A stretch of 64,000 bases of DNA from Dioscorea cayenensis subsp. rotundata (Eukaryota; Streptophyta; Magnoliopsida; Dioscoreales; Dioscoreaceae). Numbering within the stretch: the stretch's first letter is position 1; every line of letters starts with the position of its first letter. The stretch spans positions 26,225,016-26,289,015 of the forward strand of contig NC_052475.1 in the NCBI RefSeq assembly GCF_009730915.1, read 5' to 3'. Position numbers and translations under genes: made by a program. Under the pieces are notes generated by a model. That model saw only the letters and a list, made by a program, of their open reading frames with translations. It was not told where the DNA came from and did not search any database. Below, in pieces: positions 1-13,300 of the stretch.

Positions 1-81
1 TGCTGAAACAATTATTGGCAGTATATGGTTCATTGTGCTTATGATATTTTTAGGGTTGTGATTTTTCTTCTCATTTTTCAG

Positions 82-377
82 CACGAGTTATCACAGACCG
101 AGAGAGTGGAAGATCTAGGGGTTTTGGGTTTGTGCTTTTTGAAAGTAATGAAGATGCCAATGAAGCCATGTCCAGCATGGATGGTCAGGTATGCCAAGTC
201 TAATTACAAGTTTTGTTGTTGTGCAAGCAAAGTACATTGTAAAGTTCAATGCCAGATTACCCATTTTACCACTCTCAGGAACTGAATGGGAGAGCTATTC
301 GTGTAAGCTATGCCAGTGATGATCGAAGGCAACCGCGTTTCAGTGGAGGTGGTGGTCATGGCAACACTGGGTTTTGA
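82..377 (+). CDS. RRM/glycine-rich RNA-binding protein, last two exons (5' part outside window)
   Basis: Two exons are readable, 82-188 and 279-377, joined across a GT-AG intron (189-278) that interrupts between complete codons. They encode the second half of an RNA recognition motif: the RNP1-type block RSRGFGFVLFES follows ARVITDRESG, and the helix-2/beta-4 part ends ELNGRAIRVSYASDD. A short Gly/Arg tail (RRQPRFSGGGGHGNTGF) and a TGA stop follow. The family (glycine-rich RNA-binding proteins, often targeted to mitochondria or plastids) binds RNA and acts in stress responses and organelle RNA editing or splicing. The N-terminus is off the window, so targeting and exact family member cannot be decided. 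The first exon starts in phase 1, so a coding exon lies upstream. It is convergent with RAD50. Confidence 0.85.
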
Positions 378-1268
378 AGGATTGGGAATACCAGAGTTTC
401 ACAAAGAATATTTGTGCATTCTCTTCATGTGCCCAATGCATTGCTTTCAAATATAGTCTAGTAACTAATTGTTGGATATTCTATTGCTGATGAGAGTTTC
501 TATAGTTTATCTTGTCTGTCTAGTAGTGTTTGCATTACAGGAAAACACTGAATATGACTGCTTATTAATATCTTTTCATGTTTATGTTACCTAAGCTGTT
601 GCTGCTATTTTAACAGTTGTGTTTGTTGCTTTCTGTGTTTTCAGACATTTAATTGAAAATTGTGAATCTAAATCTAACCTGAAGCTTCACACTAACAATT
701 GTTCCGAGGTTCATTCACATTTCATGCAGTTTGAGAGTAACTTTCTGCACAAGGGGTAAAAACTCATTCTTGCACTTAAGTGAGATACACACAAGATAAA
801 ATACTAAATCAATGTCTATTGAACCAGTTCATATACAAGATTTGAGTGCAACAAGGAAGCCTGCATCAGCGAATGTGAATAGGCACCCAGTAATTGATTC
901 AACCGTTCACTTCCACTTAGAAATTGAAAGCAAAGGTTAATTTACATAAACAGTTATGTGCATGAGACCACCGGGTCCTAGTTTTATCTATGCATCAATT
1001 AAAGATTACACATTACGCGTTCCTAAATGGAACACAGATAGTCTTTTGCTATGGCAAATCATAATAACTTGGAATGGCAAAACCAAAATGTTTAGCATGT
1101 TCCATTTATGCTTCTCCATCACTCCATAAGGCTGTTGCTGTCCGTCAATCAAATATCTCCTGCGCTTCAATAATGCTGTGTTGGCTGTGTTGACCATCAA
1201 TCAAAGAGTCAGGATGATTAATATAAGGAAATTATAAACAAACAATTTAAAGGATGTTTTCTCAAATC
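378..1268. other. 3' intergenic region between two convergent genes
   Basis: This holds the 3' UTR of the RRM gene and the 3' UTR of RAD50 in opposite orientation. I see no coding exon or repeat here. Confidence 0.6.
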
Positions 1269-3925
1269 TTACTGCTCATCCTTGGCGACACGATAATATT
1301 TCTCCGCGTGCTGGCGTTGACCAATCATTTGAGCAAACCGTTCATCATGAGTAATTACAATCAATTGAAAATTCTCTTGCCCCTTTCTGTCTTCCATAAT
1401 TCTGTCAAAATCAAGATACCAGAGTTATGCCAGTTGCCCTTCTTAAGATAATTACTCACTATTAATAGAAGAATACAGGCAAATACCTAACAAGAGCTGC
1501 AGCTAGGCTTTCTGCATTCGGACCATCCAAGTTGGTAGTTGGTTCATCAAGTGCTAGTATACCGCAATTGAGACAAAATGTTTCTGCGAGTGCCAGCCGG
1601 ATTATAAGGGAAGCAAGAACCTGAATGACAAATCACCACAAGTTCAATTAGGATCTAAGTTGAAGTGGGAAATAGACAACAATAAGCCCTATTTAGATAT
1701 TGCCATCAAAAGGTTAGTGTATTTTATTCAGCCTCTTTGAACAACCAAACTTTTCTCCCACCTTCTGTCCAGCACTACATCTTCCACGCATTTCCAGCTC
1801 AGCATCACCAGTCTGCATGACCACCTGTAAATGCAGCAATCCATATTACTTAGCTTATCCAAGAACCTCTTCTAGGCTGTTAGGATTTTTACCTTGTAGC
1901 TGTATGATCGAGTGCCTGCACCTTCAGAATCAGAATGAATACTTATATAGTCAATGTCCTGTCCTCTATATGTTTGCTGCCATAATTCCCTGATGATCTT
2001 GTTAATTTCCTCCATCTTCATAGTGTGGAAACGCATGAGTGCCCTGGGCATATGTCAAGCAAGCAATAGAAGCCAAACTCAGTAAGCAGAAGGTAAAATG
2101 ACAAATGGAAACAAACAATGCCTATGTGTGGTGCTCAATACCTATTTCTTACAAAGGAAAATGCATCAGGGATATGATGATCTGTGAGGTAAACTGCAAA
2201 AGTGAATGTGGAATCAGAGATTCACAAGACTAGTCACACCAAATCTAGTGCACAAACATGTACATGGATCCGCAAATGAAATGATTAACATCATAACCAA
2301 CTTGTTTAGGTACACAAAGCCGATATGCTTGACCAACCTATCCATTATTTTAGTTTAAATGCCTAAAAATTCAATTTTATTAGATTTGGACAATCTCTTA
2401 AGAGAAATCTTTAGAGGCAAGAAATGTCAATGCGAATGCCATAATTTTAAGAGGAAGATATTCCATTACAAAAACATATTATGTTTCTTGAATAACATGA
2501 AAATCAATTTGTCAAGTGCTCACTTATCAAGGGCATTGTAGTATCTGTCCAGATCCTTATTCGCCATTTCAGTGGTCTGCAGGCAATGCACATAGTCAAA
2601 TAGGAATTGATAGTAATGATGCTGAAAATGGCATGCCCAAAAAAAAAAAAAAGCACCAATCACCTTAAGTTGGATAAGCTGATTGAAATACCGCCGGTCT
2701 ATGTCATTGTATTGCGTCTGTTTAAGCTCGACCTTGTTCTTTGATATATTGCTTTGATAGACTGAAAGTGTACCTTGGCATCTATTTAACTGTAAATTTG
2801 AGACAAAAAAAGAAAAATGGCATTACCATCAGATCAAACTAGGGCATCACATTTTCAATGACAAAAGATAATGATGAGCTGATAGTAGGGGGTATGGCAT
2901 TATCTTCAAAGCCTTATTTCAAGGATATAAAGCATATTCCAGTTTACAAGGTAAAAAAACTGTAAAGCTCAACTCCAAAACCGAAGGCTTAAGTAAAAGA
3001 CATGCTTTATAGGTCTTGTCTGGTCCATGCAATTAGAAAACCTCTTGTTGCCTAAATCCATATATCAGAAGATAGAAAGGGTTGACAATCTACAGAACCC
3101 CACCATGTAATTCCTTTTCAGAGGTTAGGGTCAGGTGTTTTAGTTGAAACTCTACCAGAGTACCAGCATGTTTAATGCGGTGTTCACAGCTGCCTTCTAA
3201 GAATCCTGGTTTCCCTACATTCAAGTAAAAACTGTGAATGTACTTTACCAGGTACATAAATCTGCGATCAATTGCTTAAAATTTTTGGTATTATGGCAAC
3301 AAGACATTTTAATCAACCTAGTTGGATTTAGTGCCTCCGCAATGCTTATGCAGTCCAGTATTTTTCCATCAATAACTGATTAAGGTAACCTTGGTTACTG
3401 AAAGTATTTGTGAAAGAGTCATGTTTAGTAGAAGCCAATGGTGTGATTAAACTGAACTACAGCCATTATGAATGAATTAGTTCAACATAGGCATTAAAAA
3501 AGAAAAAGAAAAAAGAAAAAGAAAAACCCCTCATATAGTCTTCAATAGTTGAGCGTTGAACAATCCTTATAGCCCAATTAACAGTCTGAGTTTCTAAATG
3601 TCCATTCCTTTCTTTTAAACTTCCAGAAACCCTAATTTTATCATACTTTTTGCAAATTCCAAAAAGTAAACAGAGACAGAACAGATATGTTTAAGTGGCA
3701 TATCTACTGATAACGAATCAAATGTTGAAAGACCGAATCCTACTCCATCCCACATCCATAGAAAGTGCTTAGTTCTGACTGTGGATGAACAGACCAAGAT
3801 AAACAGAGAGTGACCTCTTCTATTTGTTGAAGAAACAGTACACCAGTGCTGAACATCATAACTCATCTATGCATCCAATTTTCAAGATGCTATTTCCTTC
3901 CTTTTAAACTTCCATAATACCTATC

Positions 3926-3966
<41 letters not shown>

Positions 3967-6900
3967 ATAAAAATAAAAATAAAAAAATTCCACAAAACTA
4001 TGTATATATATAAGCCTCCTCTAATCTGTCCTCAATAATCTTAGCATTTATATTAATTTAAGACCACAACTAATAAAACAATTATAAAAGGGAAAAAGAG
4101 ACGAACATGGACAAGGACATATCACCAGAAATGTAGAGTATAGATATCACTGGGAAGCTTAATTTTTTTTTTTTTTAAATATGTATAGTTCACTACAAAA
4201 GAACAAGAAATTCTTCACCCATAACAGAGTTCGCATCATAATTATTATCTTTCTCTCACAAACATAGAATTAATAACTTCTGCTTCAGTTTCTAAATCAT
4301 AGAAGTCATAAAAAAGGAAGAAAATTTTTGGTTTTATTCCTTCAGAGGAGAGAAAGGTGAACTTGAAAGTTGAGGGATGCACACTAGGCCGACTTAAGAT
4401 AGACATTATAGTTTAACTAAAGTTTTCAACTACACATTTTACAAATTGATGGCCGCAAATTATTAAGGAGCTACTTTAAGCAAAGTTCAACATTTCAATG
4501 CTATTAAAAAAACATGTTGTCAAAACCCTGTCAGAAACCCAAAACCCCCTTCAACTTGCTATACGCTTGATCCAAACTGAGTAAAACTGTTTGAGATGCA
4601 GGGCAACCACTTGCATTTAAAAAAAATATATAAAAAAAAAAAACTACGTCCTCTAGTCATCTCATCCCTAACCCTAGAATACAAGTTCAAACCTTGTAAT
4701 TAACTCCCAACGTTCTCAAATCATAGCATAAAATGAGCATCTGTTATAATTACATACCTATCTAGTCTACTGATTTTCTCAAATCAATTAACCCAAGGAA
4801 AAGCAACATGCCAACATGTTCTTTAAGATCACAAATATATTTCAGTCGATCTATGCTAATTTATGATGGATATTGATATTAAATGTTTGTGAGTGCTAAT
4901 TAGTGCTAGCTTAAAGGTTGATAGTTGTTTTTGGCAGAAAGAGATGACATCAAGCTGATCTCCTCATGTTAAAATGCAATGGATCAAAAGTTGTGTACTT
5001 TTGCTACATTCCAGGACATAAATGAAATGGATCCACATGAGTAGGTCTGCTGAATGTAGATGTGCAGTTTCTATAAGCTCAGGGCTAGAATTATCAACAT
5101 GAACTATATTGAACATGTTTATCAATCATGATCAATAGTAAACAAGTCAAATTAACTGAACAAAATAAGCATAACCAATATTCTGATGATAAATACATAA
5201 GCACTTAAGAGGAATAGGCCATCATCAAGAGATTAATGAACAGTTCTAGTAAAAGTCATTATCACCTCTGAGAGAAATCTCTCTTTTTCTTGCAAATGCC
5301 TTTTCAGATCAGCTTCCACTGCTGATGCTCCACCAATACTTAATACTTTTTCCTCCAATGATTCTATCTCACAAGTCAGTTCTTCAACTTCAGCCTTTGT
5401 TTTTCTGTAATTTAGATTGTCATCAATATTTCTTTTTAGATGATCTTGATTTCGCATTAACTCTTTACTTTTGTTCAAATCAGCTGATATTTGCTGTTTC
5501 ATGCTCTCACATTTCTGCAGTTGAGATTTGGATAAAGAATGCTTGTCCTGTAGGTCTTTCAACTTCTCTCCTTTCCTAGAATCCTGATACCTGGTACCAT
5601 TTTGAACAGAATACACAGAGACTTGATAATGAATCATGTTAAATCATAGAAGCAAGTCTCTGATTGAATATACATACTCTTTGATCTTAGAAGCAAGTGC
5701 AAGAAGCTTTTCTAACTCTTGCTGAAAAACTCTTTTATTTTCAGCCATCTCATCATATTCCTGTTCAAGTCTGGATTTCAACTCATTGTATTCTAGCAGT
5801 GATGTGTCTTTCTCCTTCACCACTGAAACAAGATCTTCAGCCAAATGCTGAAAAATCACAAAAAATCTATAGGCAGTGAAAACAGGACAAGCACCAGAAT
5901 GTAGTAGCATGAAGTCATAAACTCAGAATTCAATTTTCAAACTAAGCCTTAACATATGGATGAGCAACAAGTTCAGTTCAAGGAACAGTAAAAGCAGATG
6001 GGCTTTTAAAAGGAAACTGTTATAATTGATGGTACATTGGTAGTCACAAAAAACAAAACAGCGTTAAATTGCTGTTCCAATCATACTCTAGTGGCATGGG
6101 ACTAAATTAAATCAGGCAATTAAAAATTGCACTGAAAATAATTATATAACTCAATAAGCAAATATTAGAAAAAGAGTCCAGGAAACAAGAACCATACAAG
6201 AGAAACATGAGAGATGCAAGTAAACAAGATTATCCTCCGAGAGATTATGCACACCATTGAAAGACAAAAACCAAATACACTATACAGTGCAGACAAGTGT
6301 TTAGGGTAAACACACAAGTGGGAGGGTCAATATGAGAACAAAGACGTTATCCAAAATACACATTACGAAGGAAAAGGCCAGGATGGTGACATATAAAGAG
6401 CACAAAAATCATAGAAAGGTCTTTAGGGTAGTTATACTGTACTTATAAAAAGCTTTACATATTGATATCTAATAATCACTCGCAAATGGATACTTTATAT
6501 CTGCCTTCTGTTAATGTTGAGAGGAAATAAAACTTCTTTCACTCCCTGAGGAAAAAAATAATAATAATAAAGTATCTTCTCTGCTCTCCAAATAAAAATA
6601 TATAATTAAAAACAAAGCAATTATGCACTTGTGAAATCATATTAATCTCTGTTCTAACTCCATGTTAGCAATGTAATGAATCATTACAGAAGCCATTTAA
6701 TAAAAATCAATTCAGCCAAATGAGTTAAGCTAAAGAAGCAAAACAATGATCTGAATGTGCCCTTTATAAAAACTAGTTAGGTCAATCCTAACATATGTCC
6801 ACATACAAAATGTGTTGAACCACTCTTAGGAGAGTTACATCTCCCAATTTGCTAATCAAATACTCCCTCCGTTCCTTTATACTTGTCATGTTTTGGAGCT

Positions 6901-7307
6901 CTTTTTTGTTCCTTTTTACTTGTCACATTAGAAATTTTGTGCAGCATTAAATAATTTTTTTTCCAAATTTACCCTTTAATTTAATGTACTTATACAATTT
7001 TCAATAAATCACAATAAACTAAGCATTAAATCATATACTCTACTTAGTGGAGTTTTAAACAGGGATAGTTTTGGAAAGTAATGAATTTTTTTTTATAAAA
7101 TATAGGTAACCAACTAACTTTAACCAACTTTTTTTTAATCGGTGTGAATTAAGTAAATATGACAAGTAAAAAGGAACGGAGGGAGTAAAAAGAACATAAA
7201 TTTGAAAGGGCATATTTATCTAAACGATCAACTAAACCACAACAAGCATGGACAAAGTAGCTGCTTTAGGAGATTTGAGAATAAAAATAATAAAAATAAT
7301 AATAATA

Positions 7308-7341
<34 letters not shown>

Positions 7342-10300
7342 ATAAAATCAATCAACAAAGTAAATTTTAGGTCAAAGGAATACCAAACACAAGCCAGATG
7401 CAAGCACTCGAGAAAAGATGGCAATATTACATGAAAATGAAACGAAACCCACCTTCTCATCCAGGTCCAGCTGCTCATTTTCCTCAGCTAATCGAACCAA
7501 TTCCTCCTCCGTCTTCCGAATTTTATTCAGTATATTGGTTGCCTTCAGCTTCTCTTCCCTAACAGAATGCCAACGAGTCTGTAAATTTGATATGTCAAGG
7601 TTTAGGTACCTTTGTTCATCCCTCAGATTCTCTACTTCTTGATTTAGAGTCTCCCTGTTCCAAATGAAGCAGAACATGAACACTCAAAAAAGATTAGAAT
7701 AATAATTAAAGAAACAAGCATCAAAGTTAATCAAACTCACAATGATTGTCCTTATATTGCTGGGTTCAATAACATAAAATAGGGGGTATAATGCTTGGTC
7801 ACATTTAAGCAAGAAAATCTAAAATATTTCAAAAGCATCTAGCAAAATTCATTTTAATCCATCAAGGAATACTATCCTGTTGCTAAATATTCATCATACA
7901 TGTCAATATTTTGACTAAACCTCAACTAACTTGGTATATTTCTGTTTCTAAAGATGCTACAGGTCTTGACACTTGCACTTTACCCCTTTTTTCTGATCCT
8001 TTGACCACCAGTATTCAAGAGTCCACGGGTTCTAGACTAATCTGGGGCAAGATTACTGAGAGCCATTACAAGGTCAGACCTCTTTCAATGGGAATTTTTT
8101 GCATCACAAGGATTTGAACGTGAATCACTTGCTTAAGCGGCCCTAAACCTCTACCGCCAACCAACCGCCGTTGGTACTTGCATCTTTCCTTTATATTTTA
8201 TAAGCAGCTTTGACTTTAGGTATGCCAAAATTGATTTAGTTCTTGATCACCACTTGGTTATTAGCTAGAATGATTACAACCATTTGTAAATTATATAAAA
8301 TAGTTAAAACTCATAAAATCACAGTAACTATTTAGATTTATTTATTTTTACAAACAAGGCAAACTCAATCTGAAACTAGAAAAGTCCCAATGTCCTTGGA
8401 GCTAAGATATAGCCAGAACTAGCAAACGCTGAAGCCCAACATCAACAGAGGCCAGCAAAATTGACTTAACAGGCAGAGAACTGATGTTTTGATGTGCGTC
8501 CCACATAATCTCAAGTACTACCAACAAAATGCCACATGTATTTACCATCATATCATTTAGATAGCTGCCAAAGGTCCCAACCATCCCAGCCAAAAAGTGG
8601 AGTCAGATATGGTTCTAAACATACTGAAAATATATATGCAATAAGACACAATATGCATATGAGCACGGCTTGGATTTTAAAATAAGATATGATGCTGTTT
8701 TTCCTATCAAGGATCAGAATATAATCTAAGATCACTTAATTCTTTAATGATTCACAATCAAATTTGTTTTAAGTGTTACTATAGTTCCACTAAGGTTAAC
8801 CTGAATGCACATATAATTACTTTAAATCATATGAATAGCTTACAACTTATATTTCCTCTAGTTATTTAACCTTATTATTACAGAAAATACTACAGATCAA
8901 GTTAGCCAAATAAAGGACGCATAAAAGTCAAGCTCATAGGCCCTGAGCTTAGAAAACATCTACCTTTTGTTCTGCAAAGCATTCAGCTGGAGAACTACTT
9001 CCTCTACTGATTTGACACCTTGACCACGGACATCAAGTTTGTATTCCAAATCCTCAATTTGTTCCTCCAGAGACTTCCTATCACCCAAAAACTTTTCAAA
9101 TGTCTCAACTGGCTGCAACAAACCTTCAACTGCATCTTTCTCAGCCTTAACTTGAGCAAGAACCACAACAAGCTACAAAATAAGCACCATGCAAGTATAT
9201 GACAAGTATTCATCAGATGAAAATATAAACAATACGACAACAAAGGAAACTCCAAAAGGATGATATCACATTGAATTGGTGACAATGAGGCTTAAACAAC
9301 AATCAATAGAATGTAGGTACTAAAAACAAGATGGTTTTGACCTCCCACATACATTTGAAACAAGAATAACCTATATTTTCTGTCTATAAAGAAATACCAT
9401 GGAAGTTCCTTCTATACAAAAAGCATTCGCTCTAACATACTAGAAAACATGAAAACACTGAATTTTGCTTAAAACTAAAACTCAATACTGTCTTCCTTCT
9501 TCCTTATCAATTTACACACAGATTATTTCCCTCAGAGCAAGAAGTTTCTATACCAGGACATCTTATGACTTAGTAACTCCGCTCTATCATATTACATAAT
9601 TCACAACTATGACCACCCAAAAATAACTCAAAACTAAACCATGCATGACAACAAAAAGGCCACACCATAAACGTTTATATGAAGTGTTTTGTATGTTTAA
9701 ACCAGACAAAAAAGTTAAGTGTTAATTTAAAGTCAATTAATTAAAAAGCGGCAATTGACCTTCTTAAATCAAGATGAGGTTCTCACAGTTACACTAGTAC
9801 AAAATTTATGGATGAGAGTTCGCTAATTATGTTTTAGCTGAATATGGAATGAGAATGAGATTGACCAACCATTTTCCAAATTTTCCGGTGCAGCTTATTC
9901 TGATTTATGAGATGTTCAGGTCTCATTGTCACACACAAAATCTACATGTCTAGCAACGCAGGCAAGCGATAAACAATCCAGACCTAAATTTAAAAATATC
10001 AACAATAAATTGGGCAAGGTTCAGAGAGAAGCAATTGAGAAGATTTCATTTATTTTCTAATAAATATACTTCCATAAACTGCTCTAATAACAATGGTTCT
10101 AGGTTTATTACATTAAAAATATTTTATCAATTTTGTGTAAATACCAATCTAAGATTGCAGAATAACAACAAATACTCATAAGTGTATGCTAACTCCTAAT
10201 GATGATTGAAAAACATATAAAGTTTGTTCGGTCCAAACATGTGGTAAGAAAGTCGTGAAATTTTGGTAGTCAAAATGCATCACAAAACCGGTTTTACGAC

Positions 10301-13300
10301 GTCATAAGGAGCCTTCATTTTCTAAAAACTTGGAAATGCAAACTTGCAAAGCAAAATGAAAAGGTAATGCATAAAAATATAAGCCAAGTAAAAGCTAGAC
10401 ATTCCCTACATCATCCAATGCCTGGGACTTTTCGTTTAGGTCTTCCATCAGTTGGTTCAAACTTTTCTCTGCAAAAGGTATGGCTTCTTTTCCTAGCTTT
10501 ACAGACTCCTCATAAACCATTCGAAGTTTGTCCAATTGGTGAAATTGTGACTCAGAATTTGATGACTCCTCAGCTAATTTTTTCATATGTTCTGCAGAGC
10601 TTGAGCTTTTCACTCTTTGCTGATTACAGAAAACAATAATATCAATATAAAATTCAAAAAAGAGATCATAGGGATCAAGCATGAAAATAATTCAGTCCAA
10701 AAAGAACTCAAGAAACACCAAACTACCTTCTTAACAAACTCATCTTCCTCTTCAGGGGAGAAAGCACGTTCACAGCAGGGACAAATATGATGTGCCCGTG
10801 CAACTCTTTCAAAAGGTTCAAACATTTGCCGCATTCCATCCGCAATGTTGTATTTGCTGCATTGAAAATAAGGTTCAGCATTTGCAAATTTCAATCAAAA
10901 CCCAAAAAATGAACCGCAATCTCAGATCAGAATTCAATTATTTCAACCTTTTTTGCACATCTTTTTTCCCCATAGCCTCAACCAGAACATCAGGAAAAGA
11001 TTCAATATCACAAGCAACTGAGACCAGCGACTGGAGTTTCAAGTCAAGGAATCTTCTCTTTGCTGCAACATAGAAACACCAAGAAATTCATCTCTAGATT
11101 AGGCAAAATGATAGGATACATACAAAAAAACATGTCATTATAATTGATAATAAACGATAAGTAAAAAAAATTGACAAATAAGGATGATGCACCAGTCCTG
11201 AAACTCATATGCTTTGGAAAATCAAAATTAACAAATTGAAGTTATCAGAAGGATGATCGATATAGAAAATATTAGTATAGTTTACCTTGACACAACCATT
11301 ATGTAAGTTTTGGAATTGATGACAAATTAATGACAAATTAACAACAATAAAACTAATTCTTTAGTGAGACATAACAAAATACAAGACATAGCAGAATGAT
11401 GTGATTTGTGTTGATGTACAAGAGAAGAAACAATATATGGCAAAAAGAATTCAAGTTCAAGGTATCCAGTCATTATTTGTCTCATATGAATTGGACTCCT
11501 GTTTATAGTCGAACCAGGTTGAAGAATTTTCTGAAACAAGAAATGCAGAACAAGTTCTATATTAATTTGCCAACCTCTGATAATTTGAAACAATAATCAT
11601 TGATTTGAGTGCCTTAAATTCCAGAAGCTGATAAATTGTGTTATGCAGAATAAATGCATAAAAAAGCAGTGGGTGGTTCCACTTTTGGGATGACTGTTCA
11701 TGCAATCATAAAATGGGGAAACCAACAAATAAATCATACATTTTCAGAAAAGAAAACGTGTAAATAAAAGATCCAAATACAGGAATAAAAGTTCGTTAGA
11801 GCTTAAAATGGACCACTAAATGCTTCAATTACCGTCCTTATCTTTTTGAAGCTTAGACAAGTGGCTCTCAGCATCTTCTATTTTCATCTGCACCAGCTTC
11901 ACTTCTTTTTCTGCTTCAAGGCATTTTGAGTTCAAATCATCATGCTCTTTGGCAACAGACCTGAACTAGTAGAAAGTACACAACATTGCCTTGTTAAAGT
12001 GAAGCATAATACAGTAGAAAGTCATGAAAAATACATTATGTAGTAAGTTTACATAATATGCACTTCACAAATGGCATATAAGGGAGTGTTTGTAGTAAGG
12101 ATATGGATCTCTGATATCACAAAACCCAGGCATCAACCCAGTCCACTGTTTCATTGCCCAGATAAGGCTTTTGGTTAAAGATTACAGAATCTTACTTTTG
12201 GCATCAATCAAAATCCCACATTTACAAACCTTTTGCATATTCAAATACCTCCAACCAAACACCCATTAATGCACATCACTATCCATCTCACACACACAAC
12301 TATAGTACAGAAACCAAAAAACATACATGCATGTTCTTTTCTGACAATTGGATGTAGCCATGTGCNNNNNNNNNNNNNNNNNNNNNNNNNNNNNNNNNNN
12401 NNNNNNNNNNNNNNNNNNNNNNNNNNNNNNNNNNNNNNNNNNNNNNNNNNNNNNNNNNNNNNNNNNNNNNNNNNNNNNNNNNNNNNNNNNNNNNNNNNNN
12501 NNNNNNNNNNNNNNNNNNNNNNNNNNNNNNNNNNNNNNNNNNNNNNNNNNNNNNNNNNNNNNNNNNNNNNNNNNNNNNNNNNNNNNNNNNNNNNNNNNNN
12601 NNNNNNNNNNNNNNNNNNNNNNNNNNNNNNNNNNNNNNNNNNNNNNNNNNNNNNNNNNNNNNNNNNNNNNNNNNNNNNNNNNNNNNNNNNNNNNNNNNNN
12701 NNNNNNNNNNNNNNNNNNNNNNNNNNNNNNNNNNNNNNNNNNNNNNNNNNNNNNNNNNNNNNNNNNNNNNNNNNNNNNNNNNNNNNNNNNNNNNNNNNNN
12801 NNNNNNNNNNNNNNNNNNNNNNNNNNNNNNNNNNNNNNNNNNNNNNNNNNNNNNNNNNNNNNNNNNNNNNNNNNNNNNNNNNNNNNNNNNNNNNNNNNNN
12901 NNNNNNNNNNNNNNNNNNNNNNNNNNNNNNNNNNNNNNNNNNNNNNNNNNNNNNNNNNNNNNNNNNNNNNNNNNNNNNNNNNNNNNNNNNNNNNNNNNNN
13001 NNNNNNNNNNNNNNNNNNNNNNNNNNNNNNNNNNNNNNNNNNNNNNNNNNNNNNNNNNNNNNNNNNNNNNNNNNNNNNNNNNNNNNNNNNNNNNNNNNNN
13101 NNNNNNNNNNNNNNNNNNNNNNNNNNNNNNNNNNNNNNNNNNNNNNNNNNNNNNNNNNNNNNNNNNNNNNNNNNNNNNNNNNNNNNNNNNNNNNNNNNNN
13201 NNNNNNNNNNNNNNNNNNNNNNNNNNNNNNNNNNNNNNNNNNNNNNNNNNNNNNNNNNNNNNNNNNNNNNNNNNNNNNNNNNNNNNNNNNNNNNNNNNNN

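Noticed and set aside
8095-8165. tRNA-like phrase (GGATTTGAACGTGAATCACTT) in a RAD50 intron, possibly a SINE remnant
   Set aside because: Only one arm resembles a tRNA; no A box, tail or target duplication could be recognised.
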